Under the pieces are notes generated by a model, which did no database searches, had not been told where the DNA came from, and saw only the letters and a program-made list of their open reading frames with translations. A stretch of 64,000 bases of DNA from Epichloe hybrida (lineage: Eukaryota; Ascomycota; Sordariomycetes; Hypocreales; Clavicipitaceae): assembly GCA_019022495.1 (NCBI GenBank), contig JAFEKR010000018.1, forward strand, positions 372,001 through 436,000, given 5' to 3'. How positions within the stretch are numbered: the stretch's first letter is position 1; every line of letters begins with the position of its first letter. The position numbers and the translations under genes were made by a program. Below, piece after piece: positions 30,498-40,490 of the stretch.

Positions 30498-31284
30498 GGC
30501 TGGGGACCTGACCCCTGGGCCCTGGCGGTGGTTGACGTGCACAGTCAGTCAGTCAGTCAGTCAGCTCGTGGACTCGTGGACTTGTGGAAGGCGCGAGGGG
30601 TTGCGAAATGGAACTGTGGCACGGGGATCAGGAACGAGGTCGAAACAAGACGAAGAGAATGAATGATTTGAAGAGCTAATAACAGCAGTTCCGAGGCGAA
30701 ATAATGGCAATACATAATGGGCCCCCCTGTTCCGGGAGTCCGGGCCTGCGCCAGGTGCATCCAGGCCTGGCTGGCTGGGCACTGGCACCCTGTTCCTCCC
30801 TCCTCCCTCCTCTCAGTCCTCTGTGTCTCATGAACCAATCACACGCCGGACGCCACCTGTCAGCATTGCATTGCATTGGCAGCAGACAAAATGGTCCAAC
30901 CGATGAAGCGGACACGCCACTGCTTTTGGATGCATTTTCACATCGACGGTAATGATAATAACACATGTGAACACCAGCTGGCCATGCCCTACGTAAATTT
31001 CCAGCCACAAAAGTAGTCCGTACGGCATAAGTTGTAGATGGATTATTAAATGGGGCGGCTACTTTATTCTAAGCGTACACTCAATACATAAGAGCACTTT
31101 GACTAGTATCAACCTCTATATGTATGTACATAGAGCTGATGGTAGCTGTTAGTGGTTAGTCCACACGGGGCATGATTTGTGCCCTCCCCAGTCCCACGTG
31201 ACGGGGCAGTAGCTGATATGCTTGGCCAATTGCTCCTGACAGCTTTGCAGAGCGCTCACATCTTCGCCATCTCCCACAGACAAG
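30498..31284. promoter_or_regulatory. Divergent promoter region (GRAM/VASt / MIT genes)
   Basis: About 790 bp between divergent starts. It includes a short CAGT microsatellite at about 30543-30563 next to the GRAM gene's start. A possible 3' splice site (CCCACAG) lies just before the MIT gene ATG. No other gene seen. Confidence 0.4.
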
Positions 31285-32841
31285 ATGGATTCATCGCCCA
31301 TCGTGAAAGCCCACGACCACGCGGCCGCGGCCGCCGTAGCAACTCGCCAGTCGGCCGATACAACCGTCGCCATCAACGAGCATACCCTTGCCGCCGGCGA
31401 GTTTGCCATCGCCGCTCGAAGCACGACGAGCGTCGAGGCCCTGCGCACACTCAAGTTACTCGAGGAGCACCACCGCCGACTCGCCGAGCTCCTGAAGCTG
31501 CCCCCCGAGCAGGTATCGCAGAACAGTGACGAGGATGTCAACGAGAAATCGTCGCTGAGCGAAAAGGGTGCAATGTCTCCAGAGAACATGCACTCCAAGA
31601 AGCTGCCAAGCTTGACACAGCGAGGATACTCTGGTCGGGACATGTCATCCTCGATTGCGAGCAACCTGGCTTCAGCGAGAGGAATCCGGTCCAAGTACCG
31701 GGGCCAGCCTCTCAGTCCCAGCGTTTCCAACGACCAGGCGCCTGGGAACGTCGAGCCGCACCTTCGGAGGGACGGGCCCAGATCTAAAATGCAGAGCATC
31801 ATCGACACACAGCCTGGCAAGCCGACATGGGTGCCACCGACATCCGCACCATCTCCAAAGACGGAGTCTCGCAACAACAAAAGCGCCGCGTCCTCACCGC
31901 GCGTAGACCAGATCACCGCCTCTGCTGCCGCAGCAGCAAAGGGAACGGAAGCAGAGGATGTCGGCTATGCTCGCTTCTACAGCACTTTCGGCAGCATCAT
32001 CAACAAGATATCGGCTCCTCTCGCATTTGCCGGGCTTCCTCTCATACAGGAAGAATCGACCTCGTCCGAACAGCCTGCCGAGCAGCCCGCCGAACCAATG
32101 CCGCCCCCTCCTAAGCGCAAGCCGTCTCATCCGGCGCCCACCTCGCTCAGCCTGGACCCGGACCTCTCCAAAATCTACTCCAAAGCCACGATGCGTGCCC
32201 TTGCCCGCGAAGGCCACGGTAGCGCTACCGATTCCTTTTATGTTGTCCCCACGTCCGGCCACACCATGTCGTATGCCAATATCCTCAGCTACGCGGAAAA
32301 AGAGAGGCGTCGGCTCAGCGCCTCCCACCACAGCGACACGGACCTACGCCACAACCCAGAAGACGAAGACGACGACTTTGTAGATGCTCGCGAAACACCC
32401 GTGCCCATGTCACCAGACGCGAGGCGCAAAATGGCGCTCTCCAAGACGGAAAAGGATCTCCGCAACACGATTGAAGAGCTGTCTCTCGAGAACAAGTCCC
32501 TCAAGGATATGCTGGACAACGTATCCAAGCGCCTCCACGCCTTCGAGGCAAGTTCCCAGCACTCGGCCATGGCCCTCGCCGAGAGCTACCGCGTCATGAG
32601 GCCCGGCTCACCCGGCGCGGTGCCCCATTCGGCGAAAAGCGGGCCAAACGAAGAAGCGCTCAAGCAGAAGACGCAGGACATGGAGGAGCAACTGGCTGCT
32701 GCGACGACGCAGATGGAGCGTCTAGAGAAGGACAATCGCAAAATGCAGAAAACCTTGGAAAAATACAGGGAGAAATGGGAAGTTCTCAAGGCCGGTGCCA
32801 AGGCGAGGCGGGAAGCGCAGGAGAGCGCAGAAGACGCTTGA
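31285..32841 (+). CDS. MIT-domain coiled-coil protein
   Basis: Single exon, 518 residues. Residues about 8-70 form a helical hairpin-like MIT domain (HDHAAAAAVATRQSADTTVA then LKLLEEHHRRLAELLKL), the type that binds ESCRT-III or microtubule-linked partners. The middle is Ser/Pro-rich and disordered. The C-terminus has two coiled coils (about 390-425, KTEKDLRNTIEELSLENKSL, and about 455-510). Known as an uncharacterised MIT protein in filamentous fungi. A role in endosomal sorting or autophagy is inference only. Confidence 0.75.
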   Translation: MDSSPIVKAHDHAAAAAVATRQSADTTVAINEHTLAAGEFAIAARSTTSVEALRTLKLLEEHHRRLAELLKLPPEQVSQNSDEDVNEKSSLSEKGAMSPENMHSKKLPSLTQRGYSGRDMSSSIASNLASARGIRSKYRGQPLSPSVSNDQAPGNVEPHLRRDGPRSKMQSIIDTQPGKPTWVPPTSAPSPKTESRNNKSAASSPRVDQITASAAAAAKGTEAEDVGYARFYSTFGSIINKISAPLAFAGLPLIQEESTSSEQPAEQPAEPMPPPPKRKPSHPAPTSLSLDPDLSKIYSKATMRALAREGHGSATDSFYVVPTSGHTMSYANILSYAEKERRRLSASHHSDTDLRHNPEDEDDDFVDARETPVPMSPDARRKMALSKTEKDLRNTIEELSLENKSLKDMLDNVSKRLHAFEASSQHSAMALAESYRVMRPGSPGAVPHSAKSGPNEEALKQKTQDMEEQLAAATTQMERLEKDNRKMQKTLEKYREKWEVLKAGAKARREAQESAEDA

Positions 32842-32964
32842 GAAATACTGATAATAAAAGTCGAGGGGCTCACGGACATGTCATTCCCCTCGTCCCACGC
32901 CATTGTTGCTTGCAACGCGTTGTCCATCAGTGATTTTCCCTTCTTGACTGCGCCCCCAACAGCC

Positions 32965-34518
32965 TCAATTCCACCAGAAGCTCACGCTAAAGCTGACACT
33001 CAGACTCCTCACGTAATGCCACCAGCCCATGGGAATCAACAACGTATCGCCCTCCCCCAGAATACATTCCCAGTACTCGGTCCCCTCCAACTCCCTCTTG
33101 GCCTGCCGCATATCCTCGGCCGTCACGCCCCCCTCCCCTGCGTCATCCCAGCCCTCCATGACGCCCACATCCAACGCACTCGTGTTGCTCATGTCGACGC
33201 CATGCTCGACCCCCCGCGGCCTCATCATCCCCTCGGCCCACGGAGGATACAGCCGCACGTACTTGGTGCCCACGACCTGCACCAGCAAGTTGTGATAGCC
33301 GTCGGTGTGAAGCGGCGTGATGGTCCGAGCCGGCCCAAACCACGCATTCAGCTGCGGCACCTCCAGAGCCGGCCGGTTCCTCTCCTCGTCAGTGGGATGG
33401 CGAGGGACGAGAGACCAGCAGAAGTCAGGGACGCAAACGTCGTTTCTCAGCGCGGGCATCTGGCGGAACAGGTTGTGCTGCGCGAGGTAGCCCGTCTGGG
33501 CGGCCGCTGTGTCGGCGTCGGCGTCGACGTACCGCGAGAGGAATTCCCCGAAAGGCAACATCTCCTGGCCCCAGCCGTCGTCGACGTAGCTGCGGCCTAC
33601 CTCGACGGGGACGAGCCTCCTCCCGAGGAATGTCCGGCTGAGGAGGTACCCGCGTGACTTCCACGGACGGTCCGTCAGCGCAGGCCAGGAGGATGCCAGG
33701 TCGGTGAATATGATGGGGCGGGGGGGTCGCGCCGCGTTCATGTATGTCTCGAAGGCGGCGAGGGACCAGCCCGTGTGGCGGGGACAGGACCTGTCCTTTG
33801 CGAGGGCCGGTCGACCGTGTGGTTCGTCGGGGGGGAACAAGTCGAGCAACCTGCTGTCATCCTCTTCAGAGGGCTCGGGTGGCTCGGTCGTGACCTTGAC
33901 TCGTTTCGGGGGCGGCGGCGGCGGTTGCTCCTCCTCGGTCTCAGCAGCAGCGCGAGATTCGGAATCGAGCCTCTCCAGCATCTCGATGGTCTTGTCGATC
34001 CACGCGCCGCCGAGGACGCCCGCCCCGCCCGCCGTGATGACGGCGCGGTCCAGCTTCTCCACGACCCCGTCGAGAACACGACGCGTGAGCCAGCCCGTGT
34101 TTTGCGGCGCGAGGCACCCGAGGATGTCGTCAAAGGTGGTCAGGATGAGCGTGTCCGTGTAGATTTGTCGCCAGTGGTGCGGCACCAGGTCGTACCGGTA
34201 CGCGTAGAACTTGGACGTGCTGATGGAGGCGAGGTCCTCGAGACGCTGTCGCAGGAGCTGCGCGTTGACGATTGGGCCACCGGGGTCCTTCTTCTCCTCC
34301 TCGTCCTTCTTCGTGACCGAGTCATGGATGCCCTCCTTCTTCGTGACCGAGTCGTGGAGTCTCACAAGCAAGGCAGCTTGTCGCCTGAGCAAATGATTCA
34401 TGGCAGCGCACTCGCCCTCGCCATCGAGCAGGTGTCCCCCCGTTGACACGGGCGCCGAGTCGACGAGCTCTTGCGCGGCGTCGCGGTACCATGATAGCAG
34501 TTCGCGTGCCGATGTCAT
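32965..34518 (-). CDS. JmjC/cupin-8 domain protein (KDM8/JMJD5-like)
   Basis: Single exon, 517 residues. The C-terminal half is a cupin-like JmjC domain with iron ligands H404 and D406 in PLHTDGYHNLLVQV and distal H501 in GWWHYVRSLS. WECILGEGDTLLIPMGWWHY is the typical last block of the JMJD5/cupin_8 group. These are Fe(II)/2-oxoglutarate oxygenases acting on protein side chains (arginine or lysine) or as peptidases; the fungal substrate is unknown. The N-terminal helical part has a duplicated peptide (HDSVTKK twice, about residues 55-71) and an acidic Pro-rich linker with a KRVK basic patch. Confidence 0.85.
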   Translation of the reverse strand: MTSARELLSWYRDAAQELVDSAPVSTGGHLLDGEGECAAMNHLLRRQAALLVRLHDSVTKKEGIHDSVTKKDEEEKKDPGGPIVNAQLLRQRLEDLASISTSKFYAYRYDLVPHHWRQIYTDTLILTTFDDILGCLAPQNTGWLTRRVLDGVVEKLDRAVITAGGAGVLGGAWIDKTIEMLERLDSESRAAAETEEEQPPPPPPKRVKVTTEPPEPSEEDDSRLLDLFPPDEPHGRPALAKDRSCPRHTGWSLAAFETYMNAARPPRPIIFTDLASSWPALTDRPWKSRGYLLSRTFLGRRLVPVEVGRSYVDDGWGQEMLPFGEFLSRYVDADADTAAAQTGYLAQHNLFRQMPALRNDVCVPDFCWSLVPRHPTDEERNRPALEVPQLNAWFGPARTITPLHTDGYHNLLVQVVGTKYVRLYPPWAEGMMRPRGVEHGVDMSNTSALDVGVMEGWDDAGEGGVTAEDMRQAKRELEGTEYWECILGEGDTLLIPMGWWHYVRSLSVSFSVSFWWN

Positions 34519-34589
34519 GATTTTATAGAACGGATATTTGGCTTACGTGCGTGCATGATGATGACGGCGCAGGCTCTTTGGGCATCGGA

Positions 34590-34760
34590 GAAGACGTTTG
34601 AGAGCCCGCTGATGACTGTAGGGAGAGAGAGAGTGAGGGCCCGCTGATGACTATGGTGATAGAGAGAGAGAGAGCCCGCTGATGACTGTATGGTGAGTGA
34701 GAGTGTGAGAGCTCGCTGATGACTATGGTGATTGAGAGACAGAGCGAGTGAGTGAGCGGG
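34590..34760. repeat. Imperfect tandem repeat in the JmjC gene's upstream region
   Basis: Four degenerate copies of a roughly 40-50 bp unit built of GCCCGCTGATGACT(G/A)T followed by a GA-rich run (GTGAGAGAGAGAG). It lies 70-240 bp upstream of the JmjC start codon, so it could be promoter or 5' UTR. The remainder up to 35230 holds no gene. Confidence 0.75.
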
Positions 34761-35230
34761 TGAGTGACGGAGTCCCCACAAATTATTCGGTGTTTCTCGA
34801 TGGCCGAATTGACGACGCGCAACCACACAAAGAGGGCAACAGACGCAAAGGGGACATGAGATTCAATATATGCTTTTTGTGCGTGAACCGGTGCAGGGAG
34901 GGGATCTGTCGCTGTCATTAGGGAAGAAGATGTATACGTTCAACGGCAAATAAGCATCCTGCGCATCTTTTCCATTACGGTCGTACTTCATTTTCTGAAA
35001 TAGACTCAGTCTTCTACGGAGCACGTGCAGACCTGTATGTGATCCTTGGACAAGACATGTGCCGCGAAAGAATCGCGCGTCGCAAGGGATTGTTTGCATG
35101 CATCTTCAATCGCGTCCGCCGTGACGAAATCAGTTGGTGTGCGATGCTGCTCGACATTGGACGAGCGCCCGCACACAACGCCAACAACGCCAACGCCACG
35201 TCCATCTGCCCACTTACACCCGCCCGTCCA

Positions 35231-37608
35231 TCAACATGTCCATACCCCTACGATCCCATCACGTCTACCTTCCACCATGTAGCCATCTCGTACACGTACG
35301 TGCTCCACCACAGCCGGCGTCTTGCCCTCGTCTGCCTCGACGATGCCCGCGCCGCAGTCCCATTGTCTGCCCTCGACCTTGTCGTACACTTTGACCACGT
35401 CCTCGCCCGCTGCGCTTACTATTCTTCTTGCGTCAAACATCATGCTTGTGATGGGGTTGTCGTACGCGTATGCGTCATATATGGCGCCTGTCCGGAGGTC
35501 CCATATCTGGAGGAGCGGGTTAGCCACCAAAACATGACGAGGACTGAATATGGCTTTGTACGTACTCTGATGCTCCTGTCCAAGCTACCAGTCACGAGAT
35601 GAACGTCGTCGAATTGCAAGCAGGTGACTGCGCCCGTATGTCCGACGAGGCTGCGATGCACATGGCCGCTTCGAAGATCCCACAGTCGCACCATGCCGTC
35701 TGCCGTTCCGCACGCCAAGGCAGTCTCGAACACCTGCAGAGCTCCCACAAAGCCTGCCGAACTTGACAAAGATCGGCCCGTTGCTCTCCAGGTGCCCTCA
35801 GAGGCGCCCGGGGTCGTCGAAGCCTGAGCAGCGGCCCACATGACGTCCAAGGTCTGGACACAGCGTCCCTTCTCAAGATCCCAGTGGCGAATCGTCTTGT
35901 CTGCAGAGCCCGAGACGAGAACATCGCCCCTGAAATGCAACGCGGTAACCTCATCCACGTGAGCCTCCAGCGTATACAGCTCGCACTCGTTCATGCTGCC
36001 TTCCGGGGGGTCGATGGGCTGATCGTCGGGGTTTCCAAAGGCGATGGCGTCCTCGTCTTCCTCCTCGTCCCTGCCGTAGCTGTTTCCGTGCGGGTCATAG
36101 CTTGATCGACTCAGATCCCACAATCGAATGGTAGCGTCCGCAGCGCCAGTAGCGAGTATATTATCTTCAACCTGCAACGTTCTCACCGACGCAGTGTGAC
36201 CGCCCAGAGTTCCAATGCATCTCCCGGCATTCAAGTCCCATACTTTGATCGTGTCGTCCAGTGCAGCAGACACCATGGTACCGAATGGCGCGTCGAAATC
36301 CAATGCAGTCACCGTGTCCTTGTGAGCCCGAATTTGCCGTATGCTGGAGCCAGGCTCAAAGTGTTCGTGGAGGATAGGCATCGACTTGCGGCGATGAACC
36401 TTCTTCGGTCTTTTGGTCGGGGTGGTGTTGGTCGAGTTTGGTATCTTTTCATACACGGATTGTGACATGAATCCGGGGTCGTGATCGTCTGCATCGCCTA
36501 CGAGATCAACCTCATCTCTGGTAGGGGTGTTTCGCGCAATGGCCTCTGCCTCGTCTGCTAGCGCTTGCGCGACTTCTAGGCGCCCTTCGACATCGATGAC
36601 TAGAATCTTGGTGGTCAGCTTTTTTTGCAAGCTCCCTTGGACCTGTGATATCAGGGGGGGGCAGATGAGTGAAACCGACTATCGTGTTCTAGCAGAGCCT
36701 CTTCCTGCTCCAGTCCGGTCAGTCTCTCAAGGATGATTTTGCGCATCCCCTGCAGGTTGGCCATCTTGTTGTCAATCTCGCGGATTTCACTACTAGCCAT
36801 GCCCTTTCGGATGCCCAGGAGCTCAAACTCGTGCAACATGGCTGCCTTCTCCTTTTGCACATGAGAAAGGCTGGCTGCGGGGTCCACAGATGTTGCCGAC
36901 TCCCTTTCGTCTAATAATCTTCTTCCTCTTGACACACGCCGGCGGTGCTTCTTGCCCTCATCCGTCATCTCGGGGAAGCTGGCCTGGAAACCCTGGAATA
37001 GCGAGTAAGGATTGTCATCCTCGGGGATTTTGGACAGCAGGTCGTCGGAGAGGAAGCTGACGGCGCGGTGCTGGATCTCGGCCGTGGACAGCTTGGAGCG
37101 CACAATTTCCGACGGAGTTCTTCTTGCCAGGGCAAAGACGCTGCGTTGAACAGACGGGCGTGTCAACTGCCGATGCACCTGGGCCATTGCTGTCTGGTAG
37201 TGATGCGCCGTGGCATCATGATTAGGCGCCATGAGATGGGAGGCCGTCGTGGTGACCTTGCGGCCGAATGCCTCCAAGCCACGGGTCTGTGTCACGTCAA
37301 TCACCATATTAGCAAAGCCGCAACCTTGAACGATGCAGCGTTGATGGCGGCCGCGAGTCGGTCGGTCGATGGAGGGCCAGGACGACTTCTTCGTTGTGCA
37401 GGCAGATGCAAACGCGGCCGAGTGCGAGTGCGGCTGTCACACGGCGGCGACCCGATGGATCTTGCTGCAAGGCAAGGTCATGCTGGAGAAGAACGGGGGG
37501 GTGGTTGCAGCCGCCGTCGATGGAGACCATAAAACGTACCGATATCATCGACTGCTCTTCATCGGCGTCGTCGAGGAAGTCATAGTGGCTATTGTCGTGA
37601 TCAGCCAT
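35231..37608 (-). CDS. MDV1: Mitochondrial division protein 1 (WD40 adaptor for dynamin Dnm1)
   Basis: Four exons: 37608-37540, 37286-36680, 36599-35566 and 35506-35231, 661 residues. The small first exon encodes [19 protein letters not shown] and joins in phase to [19 protein letters not shown], the conserved N-terminus of fungal Mdv1. A helical and coiled-coil middle ([26 protein letters not shown]) is followed by WD40 repeats from about residue 320 ([57 protein letters not shown]). Mdv1 links Fis1 on the mitochondrial outer membrane to Dnm1 during fission. The intron 36600-36679 has a weak donor (GTCGGT), chosen because it keeps phase and the expected EHD/IDVEGRL join. The 253-bp first intron is unusually long here. 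Confidence 0.88.
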
Positions 37609-37976
37609 GGCTAGATGGCCGACCGGGCAGTCCGTGGAATCAAAACGCGCGTGTTTGGCTGCACAATGGCTTCATGAGGTTCATGAGGCTTCCAGCCGTG
37701 GATGCGCGAGCCAAGGATTAATCCGCGGCCAAGTCCAATCAGACGGACCTCGACGGACCTCTCCCTTCTCTCCCTTCTCGCCCTTCTTCTGCTGGCGCAA
37801 GCTCGTGTGGGCCTGGCCTGTCATTGGCCGGCTGAATTAAATCCCGTTCGCGCGCACCTCATGCGCACCTCATGAGTGGTTTAATATGATTCTGCCAGGC
37901 CCGCAAATGCCGCTCGTCCTACCGAGCACAACCAAGTTATCTTTAAATCCCCTCATGTTTTCATAGATAGCCCACC
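37609..37976. promoter_or_regulatory. Divergent promoter region (MDV1 / chorismate mutase)
   Basis: About 370 bp between divergent starts, pyrimidine-rich (CTCCCTTCTC) around 37765-37790; no other feature seen. Confidence 0.4.
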
Positions 37977-38926
37977 ATGGATTCCGTGGTCGACATGAAT
38001 GATGCCTCAAAGGCACTGGACCTGTCCCGCATCCGCTTCCAGTTAATGTGAGTTACCGACCATGCCATGTGCTTCTGTTCAAACCCCGTTCTTGCGTGCC
38101 AGCCAACTAACTCGTCAACAGCCGTCTAGAAGACACAATCACTTTCCATCTCATTGAGCGAGTTCAGTTCGCTCTCAACCAGGTCCGCAATCTCCCATCT
38201 TCTCTCGCACACCGACTCACCAGTCGTTCCGAACCATCCGAGGCTAACACATCAAGAACACAGACCATTTATACTCCCGGTGCTCTCAAAATCCCCAATA
38301 GCAACCTCTCCTTCTTCGATTGGTACTTTTACGAACAGGAAAAGCTCCAGTCTCTCATCCGCCGCTACGAATCCCCCGACGAATACCCCTTCTTCCCAGA
38401 TGCCGTCCAGAAGCCGATTCTCAAACCGCTCAATTACCCCAAGATCTTGCACCCCAACACCGTCAACGTGAACGACAAGATCAAGAAAATCTACATTGAG
38501 AAGTTCCTCCCCGCCTTGTGCCCCGACTTTGGTCGCGAGGACCGCGGCGAAGCCCAAGAAAACTACGGCTCAGCCGCCACGTCCGACTTTGCGTGCTTGC
38601 AGGCCTTGTCACGAAGAATTCACTACGGCAAGTTTGTCGCCGAGTCAAAGTACCAGTCTGATCCGGAAAAGTACAAGCGTCTGATCAAGGCAAACGATCG
38701 CGCGGGCATCGAAGAGAGCATCACCAACAAGGCGGTTGAGAAGTCCGTCCTGGCGAGGTTGCGATTGAAGGCACTGACGTATGGCAAAGACCCTTCCATC
38801 TCAGACGGGGCCGAGGAACATGTCAAGATCAACGTGGATGCCGTGGTGGCCATGTATGAGGATTTTATGATTCCCTTGACTAAAGAGGTCGAGGTGGAGT
38901 ACTTGATGCAGAGACTAGAGGAGTGA
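37977..38926 (+). CDS. ARO7: Chorismate mutase (AroQ type)
   Basis: Three exons: 37977-38047, 38122-38182 and 38264-38926, 264 residues, the usual size of the fungal enzyme. It converts chorismate to prephenate at the branch to phenylalanine and tyrosine. The N-terminal helix ([18 protein letters not shown]), the conserved [51 protein letters not shown] and LNYPKILHP, and the C-terminal [14 protein letters not shown] all fit. The second intron has an unusual donor (GTCCGC) but a perfect CTAAC branch site and restores the family sequence. Yeast and Aspergillus homologues are activated by tryptophan and inhibited by tyrosine. Confidence 0.93.
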
Positions 38927-39022
38927 TGAGGAAATGATCCGCGGAGAGGTGTATGCCATCAATTTAGACTCGGAAATGGAACGAATAAACAACTTCCTAT
39001 TCGCTCCCAACGGCTCGACTCT

Positions 39023-39962
39023 TTAGTGTTTGTCATGTCTTGTGAGATTACTCTGACGGTTCGGTACTTTGAAGTGCTCAGCGATGGCCTTTTGCGCGGC
39101 CCTCAATTTGCCAGCTTCTATCAAAATCATATGTCCGGCCGTCTTGATTCCAACCTCCTGAAATGCTCGCTTACTATCTGCCGCAGCTTCATCCTCATTG
39201 GTGTATGTAAAGTTGCCATATGCCAACGCAAACTTGTGGAAAATTTCATCTTCCAGATGGAAGAAGAATGTCGTGCCCTCTTCTTCTGTACATCGAATGT
39301 TGACTCGACTTCCAGGTATGCTTTTGAGAGGATCAAATAATGCGAAAACTCGTAGGGCTCCTTGTCCTCCACCGCGGCCTCGATCTCGTCAATTAGCATC
39401 GAGTACAATGGCGGGGCAATTTCCGAGGGAATGTTGATGAGTCGCTCCGAGAGCACCAGACCAATGTGCTTGTCGGAATTGAGAAGATCGGCAATCATAG
39501 CCAACGATTCATTGGTTTGCGCCTTTTCCGTGAGGTACTTCAGCATTTGTTTCATGGGTTCCTTCTCTCGGTGGACAAGTGTGTTGAGCACGGTGAGCAC
39601 CACGTATGCGTCATACTCTTTGCCGTCCACCTTGACGGTCGACCCGATGGTTGGCTGGGAGAGAATGAGGTCTGCCAGAGCAGATGTGTTGATAAAACTG
39701 TGGTCAACATCGAATAGTTGCCGCATAAGCGACTTGACGCCGTGGAAGTCGATCTTGGGGTCGAAGTTGAACCATTCGAACTCTACTTGGAGCACGTCAA
39801 AGTCCTAGATCCGACGACAAGTCAGCAACTTGAGTCTGCGGCGCACATATGCAGGCGCGCGAAACCTACCTCCTCCTCGTCGACATCCTCATCTACCATG
39901 TCGGCGTCGGCATTGGCTGCCGGGGCGTCTTGGCCGTCCTCTCTTGATCGCTTTTTGCCCAT
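39023..39962 (-). CDS. BCP1: BCP1/BCCIP-family protein with an apparent one-base frameshift
   Basis: Exon 1 (39962-39870) encodes MGKKRSREDGQDAPAANADA and an acidic stretch; exon 2 starts at 39804 (DFDVLQVEFEWFNFDP). The BCP1 core is clear: FHGVKSLMRQLFDVD, SALADLILSQPTIGSTVKVD, ALAYGNFTYTNEDE and HMILIEAGKLRAAQ. BCP1 is a nuclear chaperone for Rpl23 and has a role in nuclear export; it is essential in yeast. Near 39285-39295 the frame breaks: EVESTFDVQ reads on out of frame, while EEEGTTFFFHLEDE and the rest follow in another frame. Adding one A in the GTACAGAAGAAG stretch would restore it. No plausible intron explains the shift. Given an essential role, a sequence error is the simpler reading. 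Confidence 0.88.
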
Positions 39963-40490
39963 TGTGATGGTGTGTATGTCGGAAACGAAATTCTGACGGA
40001 AACAATTCTGAAGAAACAGCAATCTCAGCGCCTCAGGCGGAAGCAAAGGCAAAGAGACGGCTTGAAATTTCGAACCCAGTCGGCTGCATGTAGCCCCGCA
40101 CTAGCCCCAGTTTGTTTTGGTTGAGCGAGTTGATGAGCGAGACGCTGAAGGCAAAAAGAGTAGGTACGTACACTCATCAAGGACTCGTAAATTCATAGCA
40201 GCAACCTTTACTCTGTCCACAGCCTTCCTGACAGCCTGCCTGGTACTTGCGTCACCTCACCACTGAGCTTCAGTGCAACGACGTCGTGGACAACAAAACA
40301 AGCTATTGGGCATAGCCGGCACGCAATGCTTCCTGGATAAAGCAATCCTTCACCGTCCCCCACCCCGCATTCTGAACTTCCACAAGTGGTCGGTCTGACA
40401 GACGTCACCGAATCACCACCACCACGACCACGACCATCACATCTCCGAGCCACAACCACGACACCACGATCCCTCGTCATCCCCGATACA
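39963..40490. promoter_or_regulatory. Divergent promoter region (BCP1 / VPS17)
   Basis: About 530 bp between divergent genes. The VPS17 frame stays open upstream to 40386 but that part is CCA/CGA-rich and unlike the family. No other feature. Confidence 0.4.
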
